DNA of 64,000 nt from Chimonanthus salicifolius (taxonomy: Eukaryota > Streptophyta > Magnoliopsida > Laurales > Calycanthaceae): positions 20,789,302 to 20,853,301 of the forward strand of contig CM023534.1 in NCBI GenBank assembly GCA_013350335.1, given 5' to 3'. Made by a program: the position numbers and the translations under genes. The notes below the pieces were generated by a model. It worked only from the letters and a program-made list of their open reading frames with translations, was not told where the DNA came from and did not search any database. Below are positions 1 through 12,600 of the stretch, one piece after another; position 1 is the first letter of the stretch; each line of letters begins with the position of its first letter.

Positions 1-368
1 ATTCATCATTATATTTTGTATATATAAATATTATAAGTATCCCCACTCACATTGGAAGTGAGATTAATTCTATAAATACATGAAACCATCCGCAAACCTC
101 ATGTATCTAATAATTATGGAGAAAGTTGAACTCCAAACTTCTAGCATATTTCTAAAAGCTCAAGCCAACTGAACTATACTAATTTTTCATAAGATTTTTT
201 AATACTATCTTACCCACCTAAGAGTAGGACCACCTGACCTCTAGGCCATGTGAAATTATACATGTGAACCAATTGTGGGCCATGAAACCCTCTGATATTA
301 TTAATGCTTTTAAAGGTAACTGCTGGTATTAAAAAATAAAATAAAATGATAGGAAATAAAAAAATAAC
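1..368 (-). other. VPS2.1 intron 4 (partial)
   Basis: AT-rich non-coding sequence starts at the exon 4 donor (GT at 368-367 read on the minus strand) and runs off the window. I see no further VPS2 coding sequence in it, so the terminal exon must be beyond the left edge. Confidence 0.7.
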
Positions 369-629
369 CTGTGCATTAATGTCGATTCCTATCTCATCGA
401 GCACCTGGTTCACAAGTTCTTCTGTTTCTTCCTCTTCCTCATCACCTTCCAATGCATCATCAATGGCATCCCCCATTACCTCTGTTACCATTTCCATCCT
501 TTCATTTTGCCTCTCAAATTCTTGCATAATCTTCTGCAGTTGTGGCAAGTTCATTTGCCTATTCATCTGTCTCATTGCCTTGGTAACCCCTTTCATGGCC
601 TCACCCATTACTTGTGTCGATTTCAGTGT
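369..629 (-). CDS. VPS2.1: VPS2.1 exon 4 (last exon visible)
   Basis: This exon has 261 nt (87 codons). The acceptor is CTGTAG|ACACTG, and the donor is GCACAG|GTTATT at 369/368. It begins TLKSTQVMGEAMKGVTKAM and continues through the conserved LQKIMQEFERQNERMEMV helix, the VMGDAIDDALEGDEEEEET acidic region and LDEIGIDINAQ. The open frame past the donor reads into low-complexity intron and lacks family sequence, so the donor is preferred over read-through. Confidence 0.92.
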
Positions 630-3600
630 CTACAGATATCAAATAAACATTTCTCGTATCAAGGGTAAGTTGTTATTTTCATATCTAAATGGGATGTCAA
701 ACAGCTTGTGTGCTTGTAGAGTGCATATTGAATATTTTTGCACCATTACTGATAAGGGGGAAAAATCAAAAAAAAAAGACATTCATCTTTGTTTATTTCT
801 TTCTTCTTATTTATTTAGTTATTTTTTTTGGGCGGGTGGTACGGTATAAAGTTATATCAGTTTCAACTCAAAACAAATTTGGAAGGAAATCAACGACACC
901 CACAAACACGGAAATCCAAATGTCACATGAAGCACATGATATTTTTTAAGATAATAAAAACAAAAATAACAATCCATAGTTTTAAACATCTTGGAGTAGA
1001 GAGGAATGATACAATGCATTTTGCCCATACATTAACGTCACGATGAAATGCATGGTCCACCTGAGGTGACCTTGAATGTTTGGTAGAAGACTGGGGAAAT
1101 GGAAGAGCTTAACAGAGGAATGCTTTGCTCTAACATCTGTTGATGAACACTTTGGTCAATCAAAAATGACTTTTGATGGGCACTCTGTTTAAGAAAAAAT
1201 CTTTCCAAAACAACCTAACTACATGAGCAATGGTGGATCCCACAATGGAGGGTTAGCAAATAGAGTGCTTATTGTTGAGAATGGTGTGTTTGATAATAAA
1301 CTATAAAAAGAAATACTAGGCTTTTTCTCCATTGACATCTAACTTGCCACATGTCAAATGATCGTACAAGACTTCTCCTTTATTGACACCTACCTTGCCA
1401 TATGTCAAATGGTGGCCTAAGACCCTTTCTCCATTAAATTACCTAGTTTGCAACATGTCAAGTGGTAGCACAAGACCTTACTCCATTGACACTGAACCTG
1501 ACATGTGTCAGTCGAGTGGTGGCACAAGACTTCTATTGACATCGAGCTTATCAAGTGTTGAAGGTAGCAGAAGACCTCCTTCATTGACACTCAGTCTGCC
1601 ATGTGTCAAAAGGTGGCACAAGGCCTTCTCATCCACTGAGACCCAGCCTACCACATGTCAAAAGGTGACATACTTAACCACTTCTCTGTAAATTATAAAC
1701 CCATGAATCCAACAATAAGGTGCAAGTTTTGGGAGTTTCATTCTCTCATACAGCTCATTAGCATCAAATACTCAATTGTGGCAATACTTTGTTGAGTCAA
1801 AAAAATTCCTCTTTTGTTAAAAAAACAAAAAGCCAACCTCTCAGTCTCTACATTTGAAGTTTGAAGTGTGGGCACTTAGTATCACTGGATATCGTGAGAA
1901 TGGCCAAAGGGCGAAACCTAGACCCACATAGATAGGGGGTTTAAAAGGTCATAGCTTCTATATGATGTTTATAAAATTTCATCTTGATTGGACAAGAGAT
2001 GTCATTTTAAAACCTTAAAAGTTTCACATTTATCTAACAGTAGAAATTCATCAGGTTAGAACAATAGACTTTAAAAGTTAAATTTGGAAGGAAATCAACG
2101 ACACCCACAAACACGGAAATCCAAATGTCACATGAAGCACATGATATTTTTTAAGATAATAAAAACAAAAATAACAATCCATAGTTTTAAACATCTTGGA
2201 GTAGAGAGGAATGATACAATGCATTTTGCCCATACATTAACGTCACGATGAAATGCATGGTCCACCTGAGGTGACCTTGAATGTTTGGTAGAAGACTGGG
2301 GAAATGGAAGAGCTTAACAGAGAAATGCTTTGCTCTAACATCTGTTGATGAACACTTTGGTCAATCAAAAATGACTTTTGATGGGCACTCTGTTTAAGAA
2401 AAAATCTTTCCAAAACAACCTAACTACATGAGCAATGGTGGATCTCACAATGGAGGGTTAGCAAATAGAGTGCTTATTGTTGAGAATGGTGTGTTTGATA
2501 ATAAACTATAAAAAGAAATACTAGGCTTTTTCTCCATTGACATCTAACTTGCCACATGTCAAATGATCGTACAAGACTTCTCCTTTATTGACACCTACCT
2601 TGCCATATGTCAAATGGTGGCCTAAGACCCTTTCTCCATTAAATTACCTAGTTTGCAACATGTCAAGTGGTAGCACAAGACCTTACTCCATTGACACTGA
2701 ACCTGACATGTGTCAGTCGAGTGGTGGCACAAGACTTCTATTGACATCGAGCTTATCAAGTGTTGAAGGTAGCAGAAGACCTCCTTCATTGACACTCAGT
2801 CTGCCATGTGTCAAAAGGTGGCACAAGGCCTTCTCATCCACTGAGACCCAGCCTACCACATGTCAAAAGGTGACATACTTAACCACTTCTCTGTAAATTA
2901 TAAACCCATGAATCCAACAATAAGGTGCAAGTTTTGGGAGTTTCATTCTCTCATACAGCTCATTAGCATCAAATACTCAATTGTGGCAATACTTTGTTGA
3001 GTCAAAAAAATTCCTCTTTTGCTAAAAAAACAAAAAGCCAACCTCTCAGTCTCTACATTTGAAGTTTGAAGTGTGGGCACTTAGTATCACTGGATATCGT
3101 GAGAATGGCCAAAGGGCGAAACCTAGACCCACATAGATAGGGGGTTTAAAAGATCATAGCTTCTATATGATGTTTATAAAATTTCATCTTGATTGGAAAA
3201 GAGATGTCATTTTAAAACCTTAAAAGTTTCACATTTATCTAACAGTAGAAATTCATCAGGTTAGAACAATAGGCTTTAAAAGTCAAATTTGAGTTAAATT
3301 GGATAAGGGTGCAATTCACAAGGGGTAAGTGTGTGAGAAAAAATTGGATCCATTAGGTCCTAGTGTAGGCCCACAAACCAAAGCTCACATGAAGTTCTCA
3401 ATGAGAGTTGTTCTTAGGGGATTATTGTTATATATACATGTGTGTGCGTGCATGCCTGTTTGTGTAAACAACGATCCCTAAGAACTGTTCTCATGAGAAC
3501 TTTGATTTGTGGGACCCACAATATACTTAATGGATCCAATTCCCCTCACAACCCATCAACCCCCGTGAACAGTAATCAATTTGATAACAATTTGACTTTT

Positions 3601-6600
3601 AAAGTCCATTCATTTGACCTGATCAATATCATCAATATCCACCATTAGATAACTAGTGAAATATTGAATGCCTTAAAAAATGAGGGTTTCTTAGACAATG
3701 AAGATGAAATTTTAGAGACCCCAAAAACAAGCCAAGTATTGCAAATCAACCCATCATTATGGGCCCAAGTGGTGCCCACTTTCATGAGAACTATTCTTAG
3801 GAGATCCTTGTTACCTATAAATGTACACATATACATACATAAATACATAGATATATGTATAAATCACTGCACAATGTAGTGCATGCATGGCACTATGCAG
3901 CCCCATGAGGCCCATATGGGTGGGGGCTAAGGATATGGTGGGGTCCATTTGAAAGGTATTTTCCAGGTGATGCTACTCACAAAAAACCAGGCCCAGCCAT
4001 GATTTTAAAGGACCCAAAATCTACAGTGAAAATGTGTTCAAATTTCAATCCAATTGTGAGATCAATCAACATGAGTTCAAATTGGGTAAGGATCTAGTTC
4101 ACGAGGTAGGGCACGGTGTGGGGAGGGTGGGGTGGGAGGTATGGGGTGTTAGTATGGCCCAAGGTAGGCCATTTGGACAAAAGACAATTTTGCCTTTCGT
4201 GAGGGACGTTCCTCATGTGGACCCAAGTGAGTCTATCATGAAGTTTGTACCAAACTTGATGCAAACTAGCTTGCAGGATACATATTGTAGCCTTCAACAA
4301 CACACCCTTTAAGTGGTCTCGTGGTGAGAACTCCATGTCTAGCTCACCTATGATCATTGGGTTAAGTGGATTTGAAAGATGATGCGGAGCATTGGACCAA
4401 TTAGAGGATTGATTTATTTATTTATTATTTATCTCTTAATGTAATTTTTTTTTATTTGAGGGTATTCTAGTCATTATTGTATTAGGGGTATTTTTGGTCA
4501 TTTGCATGGTGTGTTTATTATAAATACATTGTAAGCTTCATTAGGTGTGTGAACTTAAAAATTGAACCCCTTGGGGGCCCTAGGCGGTGGCCTAGTTCGC
4601 CTAAGGCCAGGGCCGGGCTTGCCCCTATAACCCATTCCTTCCCCCTTTTTGCATTTAACCCCCACCCTCTCCATATTTTATCATGTTACCACCCAACGTC
4701 TCTCTCAATTTACTTATAAAATTTTGTGAGCATTTTTACCCATCTCAATTTTCTGACTCTATGTGTGTATTTGCTTGTTTAAGATTATTGCTGCAACCAC
4801 GATTTAAGTGGAGCCTTATCTCCATGCCACTAATAGGGCATTACCACTTTGACTTGAACATCACCCTTGAGTCTGTCCTCTCTCCATTGACTTCAATGTA
4901 TCATTTTTCGAATAGAAGGCTACCACCAACCATTATTGTCATTGTCATTTGCAACCTTCCACTTTTGGGAATCATTATTCTCAAAGACCTTGTTGAGGCC
5001 TTGTGGGGCCCACCATTGGTTGTGGACATTCAGCTTACCACTTGTTTGGTGGCAACTTAGAGTTCTTTTTTTGTTGTGTTACGCGCCTCAGATGGGGTCC
5101 CCCCACCATTTTGACCAACAATCCTAACATGGTGCACACTCCTCTCTTTGGTGTATAATTACCTCACAACTAGGATCTTTGTTCATACCTATAATAATCA
5201 CCTAAGAAGCACTGATACGGATACGCGTACGTATTCGATATGGAGATACGACAAATTTTGAAAAACTAAGATATGGGTGCGGCGGGATATGCCAAATTAA
5301 AAAATTATTATCTATATATATATTAACAAAATAAATTCAGACATTTACAAAAAATATTATAAATTTTACTATGAGATAAAAATTATTAGAAAATTATATT
5401 TTTATATTTATAATGAATACAGATATAATATGTGAATGATTATTGAGGTTAAAAAAAAAATACTGAAAAGATATATATACTTTTTTCCCCTTTTCTCCCT
5501 TGCTGCTGTATCTCGTGCCGTGTCCCGCCTCCAGTGTCCCATGTCTGCTACCGTATCCGTATTTAAAAAATGTTTTATTTAATTGGGGTTATATCCGTGT
5601 CGGAAACGTACCCAACACAGATACTCGAATGGTTTCGGAGTATCAGTGCTTCATAGGGGACCATATATTTTAAAATTTTAAAATATTTGACTAGACAATG
5701 GAAAATATGTTAAAATAGTGAGTGTATTATTCTAAATAATAATTGTTTAATTGAGATGTGTATTATTTTAAATAATAATTATGTTAAAATAGTTAGTGTA
5801 CTAATTTAAATAATAATTGTTTAAATAAAATCTGATTAGTGTACTAGATAATGGAATTATGGGGTCAGTTACAGCTGATATGTTGCATTAATCTAATAAT
5901 TAGTATGGGTTTAATAATAATAACATGAAAATTATTATACAGTGACAATTATAATGAAATCAATAATTATTAATTAAGTGGGCTGATTACAAAATGGTGA
6001 AAACACTGTTTGGCAACAATAAAAATCCAAAAATAGTCCTCGTCCGAGGACTGTTAACGGCAAAATGAAAGAAATATTCTTCCAAGTACAAGCATGAGGG
6101 CATGCAAGCATATATTTCCCTTAAATATCGCAGCGTAACTTAAAGGAAGAAAAAGCAAAGAAAAACGAAAAGCAGAGCATGGAGGCAAAAGAGAAAAGGA
6201 AGGAACAAAGAAGAAACATGAAGAAGAGAAGGAAGAAGAGAGAATGAAGATCATCAGACGAAAAAGAAGAAGAAAAATATCTTGCATCGAGCGAAGGGTG
6301 TTGGTTTCGAAGAGGTATTATCGCATTCCCTCTTCTTTCCCTCTTTTTTTCCCTCTTCTTCCTTCTTCTGTCCTTCTTCTTTCCTTCTTCTTTCCTTCCT
6401 TTTTTCCCTATTTTTCTCCCGTGTTTTCGCCGTATCCCTGTGTTTTCGACGTGTCCCGTGTGCCGTATCCCGTGTTTCCCCGTATCCCGCCGTATCTGTA
6501 TGTGTCTGACGCCGTATCCGATCCGCGTCTGTATTTAAAATATATTTTATTTAATTGGATACGTATCCGACACGTATTCGAGCCGTATCCGTGTCGGAAA

Positions 6601-9600
6601 CGTACCCGACACGGATACTCGAATGGTTTCGGAGTATCTGTGCTTCATAGATAATGACAATGTGCATCACCCCCATCGCACCCGCCATTTCTTCGGCCAT
6701 GTCAAACATCACCCATCAGCCACTTAGGTCGTTACTACTCGCTCGTCGATCTCCTCCACATCATTTTTGTGAACATGGATCACTTAAAGACAAACAAATC
6801 AATGAAGCATGGCTTCATTCCCTTTATACTTCTTTTTTTTTAGCGGTAACCAAGAGAAATATATTGAAAAAAGAAGGAATCTAAGGGGAATAGACCCAAG
6901 CAAAAAGAAAAAGAAGATACAATGAGAACAAAGAAAAACTCCTTTAAGCAGGGAGGAGAAAGACTCCAAAAAAAATATTTGAAACTTCAAGCTTGGCAAA
7001 AAAATCTGCCACTCCATTCGTTGCTCTGCCGATCTTATTGAAAGAGACCTCCATCCCCTCGGCTAGCATCCTTATCTCCCTAACCACAATGATCAATTTT
7101 CAGGGTGGTTTTCTTTGACCCATTACCCATTTGATTGAGTTTGCCGAATCTCCTTCAATAATAAGTTTTCCTTGATCATACGACTTCCATATGTGCAGAG
7201 CCTTCCTAATGCTAAGAATTTTCGCCTCTTTGGAATCTTTAGTTCCCACCGACTCGCTGAAAACAATAGACGTGATGCCTTCACAATTCCCAAGTACCCC
7301 TCCAATCCCTGCCGGCTCAGGCTTCCCCTAGCAGCCCCGTCAACATTGAACTTCCAAACATTCGGATTAGGCGGGTGCCAATTTTCATTGAGTTTCATCG
7401 TTCTATTAACACCTTCCATACATTCATCCCAAGATGAGATAAGATCTGATATTTTAAGACCACTGAAACTTTGTGCGAAAGAAGCCAAACACAGAGCCTC
7501 CACATCGTTGTTTGGATGAGATCATTGATATATGCAGATTTCCCTTCAAAGACCCTTGAGTTTCTTCTCTTTCCAAATGGTCCATAAGATGACAGCTGGG
7601 AGAGTATTCCAAGCAACATTCAACTTAGGTGTAAGCTTTAAAATGAACCACGATTCCAGAGATCCGGCACAAGTACGATAAAAAACCCATGATACCTTGA
7701 AAAGCTTGGTAAAGTGATTCCAAAGACGACAAGCAAGTGGGCAGCTAAGAAACAAATGATCAACTTCTTCATCATCCGTCTCACAAATAGGACAAATGGG
7801 ATCCTCCTCCCCATAGAATAAACCTCTCCTTTTGAGTTCCAATCTTGTTAAAGTTCTCCCTTTAAGGACACACCTAAACGAAAATTTGGACCCTAGGGGG
7901 AGCAACACCTTTCTAGGCCAAATTGGTATTTGATACAACAATAGAATTCCGATGTAGAACCAAGCCAACCAAGGCTTTGACCAAAAAGATACCCGAAGAG
8001 TCCCCAGTCCAAACCAGTTCATCATCCTCCATTGGTGAGACAGAAAATGCCACTAAATGATTTAGGAGATCTCTTCTGCTTTCTAAAGGGAGAGGTGCTC
8101 ATATATATACTTGGCCGTGACCAACCCATCCACATGGGCCCTAGTGGCCCCATACGAAGGATGCAATGAAGGATGCAAATGAAGGTGCTCAGAGGAAATG
8201 AATTTTGTTTCTTTGTTAAGCATCCTTATTAGAAATGAGTTATCTTAGAAGATTTTATAGAGTTGGCAATAGATTAGATAGAGGCATGATTACTTAGGTT
8301 TTTTCATTTTCTTGGAGTCTCTATAAAGAGGTGTAGCACTATGAGATAATGGACTTTCGCATTTGGAGTTTCTTTTTTGAGAGATTTAGGGAAAGAGTGA
8401 GGTGAGTAGCCATCTTGCCTTTTCTTTTGGCATAAAATCCCGCGTGTGTTATCCCCCATACACTATCAATTCCTTAGATCAAATTCATCAGTTGCGGCCT
8501 AACCCTATACTGATGACTGTGATCCAGCTAGTGCCAGAATCATAGATCTACACCATACATCACTTGAGTATCACTGTCTTGATGGAAAACCAAACCGAGG
8601 TTCAGCCCTTGGGAGAGAGATTGTGTTGAATAACATTGACTGGTTTTATTTATTTTTGAGGAATTATGTAATGGATTTTCAATTTTCCAATCCAATACAT
8701 TTGAGATATGTTGCTAGAATGCTACTGAGCTATTTAAAAACATGTAGAAATTGTTGATAACTTCATTTGGTAATCATGGCCACTTGTGAGGGCCAGAGAA
8801 AATGCTCTATTTTATCTCAAAATGCAAACATGATTCCAATCCACAACTTTTAAGGTCATACAATAAGCTCTAACCAATCATAGTATTAGCTCTTACCAAA
8901 ATTTGTTGTTGATGACAAAGAAATGTTCGATTCAGTAGGAAGAAAAGATAGAAAACTCATGCTTATTATGAGAAGCAAATGGATCTAAGTGATCAATAAG
9001 CTCTAACCAATCGTGGTATTAGCTCTTACCAAAATTTGTTGTTGATGACAAAGAAATGTCACTTCAGTAGGAAGATAAGATACAAAACTCATACTTATTA
9101 TGAGAAGCAAATGGATCTAAAATGATTGAACAGACTAAGAACAAGAAATTTAAAAGAAACTAATTCCATGTTGACTTTTTGTGCTATCAAACAAACGCAA
9201 AAATGAAAGTAGAATTGCATAAATTACCTGAATTCGAAGAGATACACCTTGAAGCTGTGATTTCAAAGCATAGAATTTTGTAATCTGATGTCGTGTTCTA
9301 ATGAGGTCTTTGGCCATAATTTTAACGGCACCCTGAGCATATGTATAATACAAGAATTAATAAGAGTCGTTGTCAGTGTGAATCTGTGCTTCTCACATTA
9401 TACGTTATATGCTCAACATATATTGTCAAATAGTGTTACAACTCCCAACAGCTAGGAAATGTCGAGACTAATAAGAAAATTAATAAATAATATAATGCAA
9501 AAGAATAAATCATAGAGTATGCTTCTAAAATAACTGCAGACCTTGACATGGATAGATATTAGAAAACCCAAGTAACCCTATGATGTATATGGCACTGGAT

Positions 9601-12600
9601 ATGGCAGATACATGACAATAACCATTTCCTACCATTTCCAAAGATATTTTATATAACCTGTAATTTTTTTCCTGAATAGTAATGGATAAAATTCATTAAA
9701 AAAGAAAAAGATACAAGAGGAGCAGATAAAATCAAATGGAGGACCTGTAGTGGATAGAAAAGAAGCGGCTTTGCGGGATCTTGAAGGTTGGAACAGAATT
9801 GAGGAGAAGAGAGATTTGGAAGATGAGTTAGTGTTATTGAGGCGGAACTGCAAAGCAATTCTATGGAAATGTATCAGAATGGAGGAAGTAGAGTGGAGGC
9901 AAAGATCGAGAGCCTTATGGCTCAAGGATGGGGACAAGAACGCGTCTTTCTTTCATAAGATGGCAAATGCTCGACAAGCGCACAATGGGATAAAATCTAT
10001 AGTGGTGGATGGAAAGAGAGTGACGGATAAGGATAGTATTCGGGAGGTGGTGAGGAGACACTTCGAGGCCATTTTCCAGCCTACTTTGAGTCAGCAATCG
10101 GCGGCTATCCATCCTGATCCGGCCCCTCCGCCTTCCCTCCCCCTCCCCTCGGGTTCGCCTGCGTCTCTATCTCTGTCAAGTACTCTCTCTCCAGCTCATC
10201 TCTTCCCTTCTTCTTGGCCTATATTTCCTTTGTGTAGACGCAGTGCTTTGCTTTTTGATGCAATGTTTCAGGTGTCAGGTGTTAGTTCCAACTTGGTAGT
10301 TGCAGAATCTTCAGCTTATTCCCCTTTGTTTGGTCGATTTGCTCGAGTCAAGAGCTGGTCTCTTCCTTGGCATAGCAGCAGTTGCTTCGAATTTCCGACC
10401 CTTCTTTGTCGAGCCCATCCAAAGTATGGGAGTTGCACATAGGTCCCCTTTCGGCATTGCTCGAGTCACCCTGGGTGCGCAGGAGGATGAGTGGAGCTCT
10501 TTCGTCTTCGACATCAGGACTCATCTCTTTGTTACCACAGTTGTTCTTCCGAGCAATCCTACGGCAGCGGTTTTGGCACTTTCATCCACTTGGTCTACAT
10601 CGGCTTCGTTGTTGGCTCCTCAAGCGCTTCGTCTCTTTGCTCGGTACTATCTTTCCTAGACTCTCACTTGGTTTCTCTTCCTTGTGATGCTTCTTTTGGG
10701 CGTGTCTTTTCCCCTCCCCCCTCTTTTGAATTTTTGTCGGGGCACCTGGGTTGGTTTCCTTCTTTATCCTTGACCCTAGGCCAATCTTCTCCTTTTACTA
10801 GTTTAAGTTCTACCTCGTTGGGGGAGGGAGGGGCATCCCGACCAATTTTGAAAGGGATCGATTTTAAAAGGATTAGTAAGGATAGAACACAGTGGTTGGA
10901 AAGGGAATGCAAAGTGGAGATTTTGGCGGCACTTAACAGCATGGAGGGGGATAAAGCCCTAGGCCCAGATGGCTTTAATTTTAGATTCATCAAAACTTGT
11001 TGGGACACTGGTGGCCCGGATTTCCTCAAAGTCTTTCAGGATCTTCATAACACTGGAGTGATTAACAAGGGGATGAAGAATTTCTTTGTCACTCTCATAC
11101 CAAAAAGAGAAGGACCATCTGACTTGTCACACTTTAGACCTATTAGCCTCATTGGATGCGTATACAAGTTAATGGCCAAGGTCCTAGCTGAAAGACTGAA
11201 GGAAGCCCTCCCAGAGGTTGTTAGCGAATCACAAGGGGCATTTGTAGCGGATCGTCAAATTTTGGATGGGGTTTTAATTGCAAACGAATTAGGCCATATG
11301 CGACAAAAGGAAAGAAAACAAGGGATTTTGTTCAAAATAGATATGGAGAAAGCATGTGATTTTGTGGAGTGGCCTTTTGTTGGTTACATGTTCGACATGA
11401 TGGGTTTTGGCCCAAGATGGAGAAGATGGATGAAAGCCTGCATCGAGGGTACCTCCTATTCTATCCTTGTCAATGGCTCTCCAACCCCAACAATAACAGC
11501 AACTAAAGGCCTTAGACAAGGAGACCCTTTGTCTCCCTTCATATTCACATTAGTAGGGGAAGCTCTGAACAAATTGGTGGAAAAGGCTAGAGAGTTAGAG
11601 ATCATTAACGGCTTTAAAGTGTCTAGTCTTGGCCCTACAATTACGCCTTCAATTCACAGAAGACACTTTGTTTTTCTGGGAACCAAACAGGAGCGAGATT
11701 TTAGGCTTTAAAGCGATTTTTAGATGCTTTGAATTGATGTCAGGGCTAAGAGTGAACCTAGGAAAAAGTACCCTTATTGGTGTGGGCTTGGAGGAGCCCA
11801 TCTTGAGATCTTTAGCAGCAGAAATTGGATGCACAACAGGGAAACTACCTTTTACTTATCTCAGCCTACCTGGTAGGTGGGAACCCGAGATCAAAGAAAT
11901 TCTGGGCCCCGATGGTGGAACGAATTGAAAGAAGACTGAACGAATGGGGGAAAAGATACATGTCAATTCGAGGAAGGCTCACCCTCATTAGGGCGGTTCT
12001 GTCCAAGCTCCCCACTTATTACATGTCCATTTTCCAAATTCCCAAAGGGGTAAAGGACCAAATGGAAAAGTTGTTTAGGAGATTCTTGTGGGGGATAAAG
12101 TGGACAGAAGGGTTCGGAAGTGGCGAAACCGAAAGATAAGGGAGGATTAGGCATAGTACCGCTAAACATTAAAAATCAACTTTGTTATGTAAATGGAGTT
12201 GGAGATTCGGAAGAGAGAAGGAAGCACTCTGGGTTAGAGTTTTAGCAGTTAGATATGGATACCAAGACGTCGGAGGATGGAAATTGAGGGAGAAGGTGGA
12301 AAGGATTGGTTCTCCGATAGTAAGAGCATGGTGGAATGTGGGAAGAGGACGTAGTCAATTGGGGCATGTCTTTCAAGACAACTTTAGACTGATGGTGGGA
12401 AATGGGAATAGAACTCGATTCTGGTTGGATTTATGGATGGAGGATAGGTGTTTGAAGGACGTTTATCCCAGACTTTTCAAGATAGCTAGGGATAGACAAG
12501 CCTTAGTCAAGATTGTTATAGACTAGCACATAACGTGATCTCTTGGCAACTGAACTTTAGACGAAGTTTGAGAGCTTTAGACCAAGAGAGTTTTGAGGAA

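Larger units (their letters stand above)
6833..8040 (-). mobile_element. 5'-truncated L1-type LINE fragment (LINE-A)
   Basis: A T-run at 6,833-6,841 on the plus strand is the poly(A) end of a minus-strand LINE. Next come a 3' UTR-like purine tract, an RNase H-like segment (about 7,120-7,400) and an RT zinc-binding segment (7,546-8,025). It lies in VPS2.1 intron 3 in the same orientation as the gene. The right boundary near 8,040 is approximate. Confidence 0.75.

Noticed and set aside
346..849. 167-codon plus-strand ORF, serine-rich
   Set aside because: It is the antisense of VPS2.1 exon 4; the serine run is the complement of the acidic GAA/GAG stretch.
1383..1691. 102-codon ORF, repeated unchanged at 2,588-2,896
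   Set aside because: It is a product of the 51-bp repeat inside the 1,205-bp duplication, with no family features, lying in a host intron.
6244..6654. 136-codon ORF with a basic start and proline/phenylalanine-rich body
   Set aside because: It arises from purine and pyrimidine runs next to the 'ggatacg' repeat; no domain and wholly intronic.
10491..11711. 406-codon ORF as a possible host gene
   Set aside because: Its second half is LINE reverse transcriptase in a frameshifted element; the first half is the unknown insert. Treated as a chance fusion.
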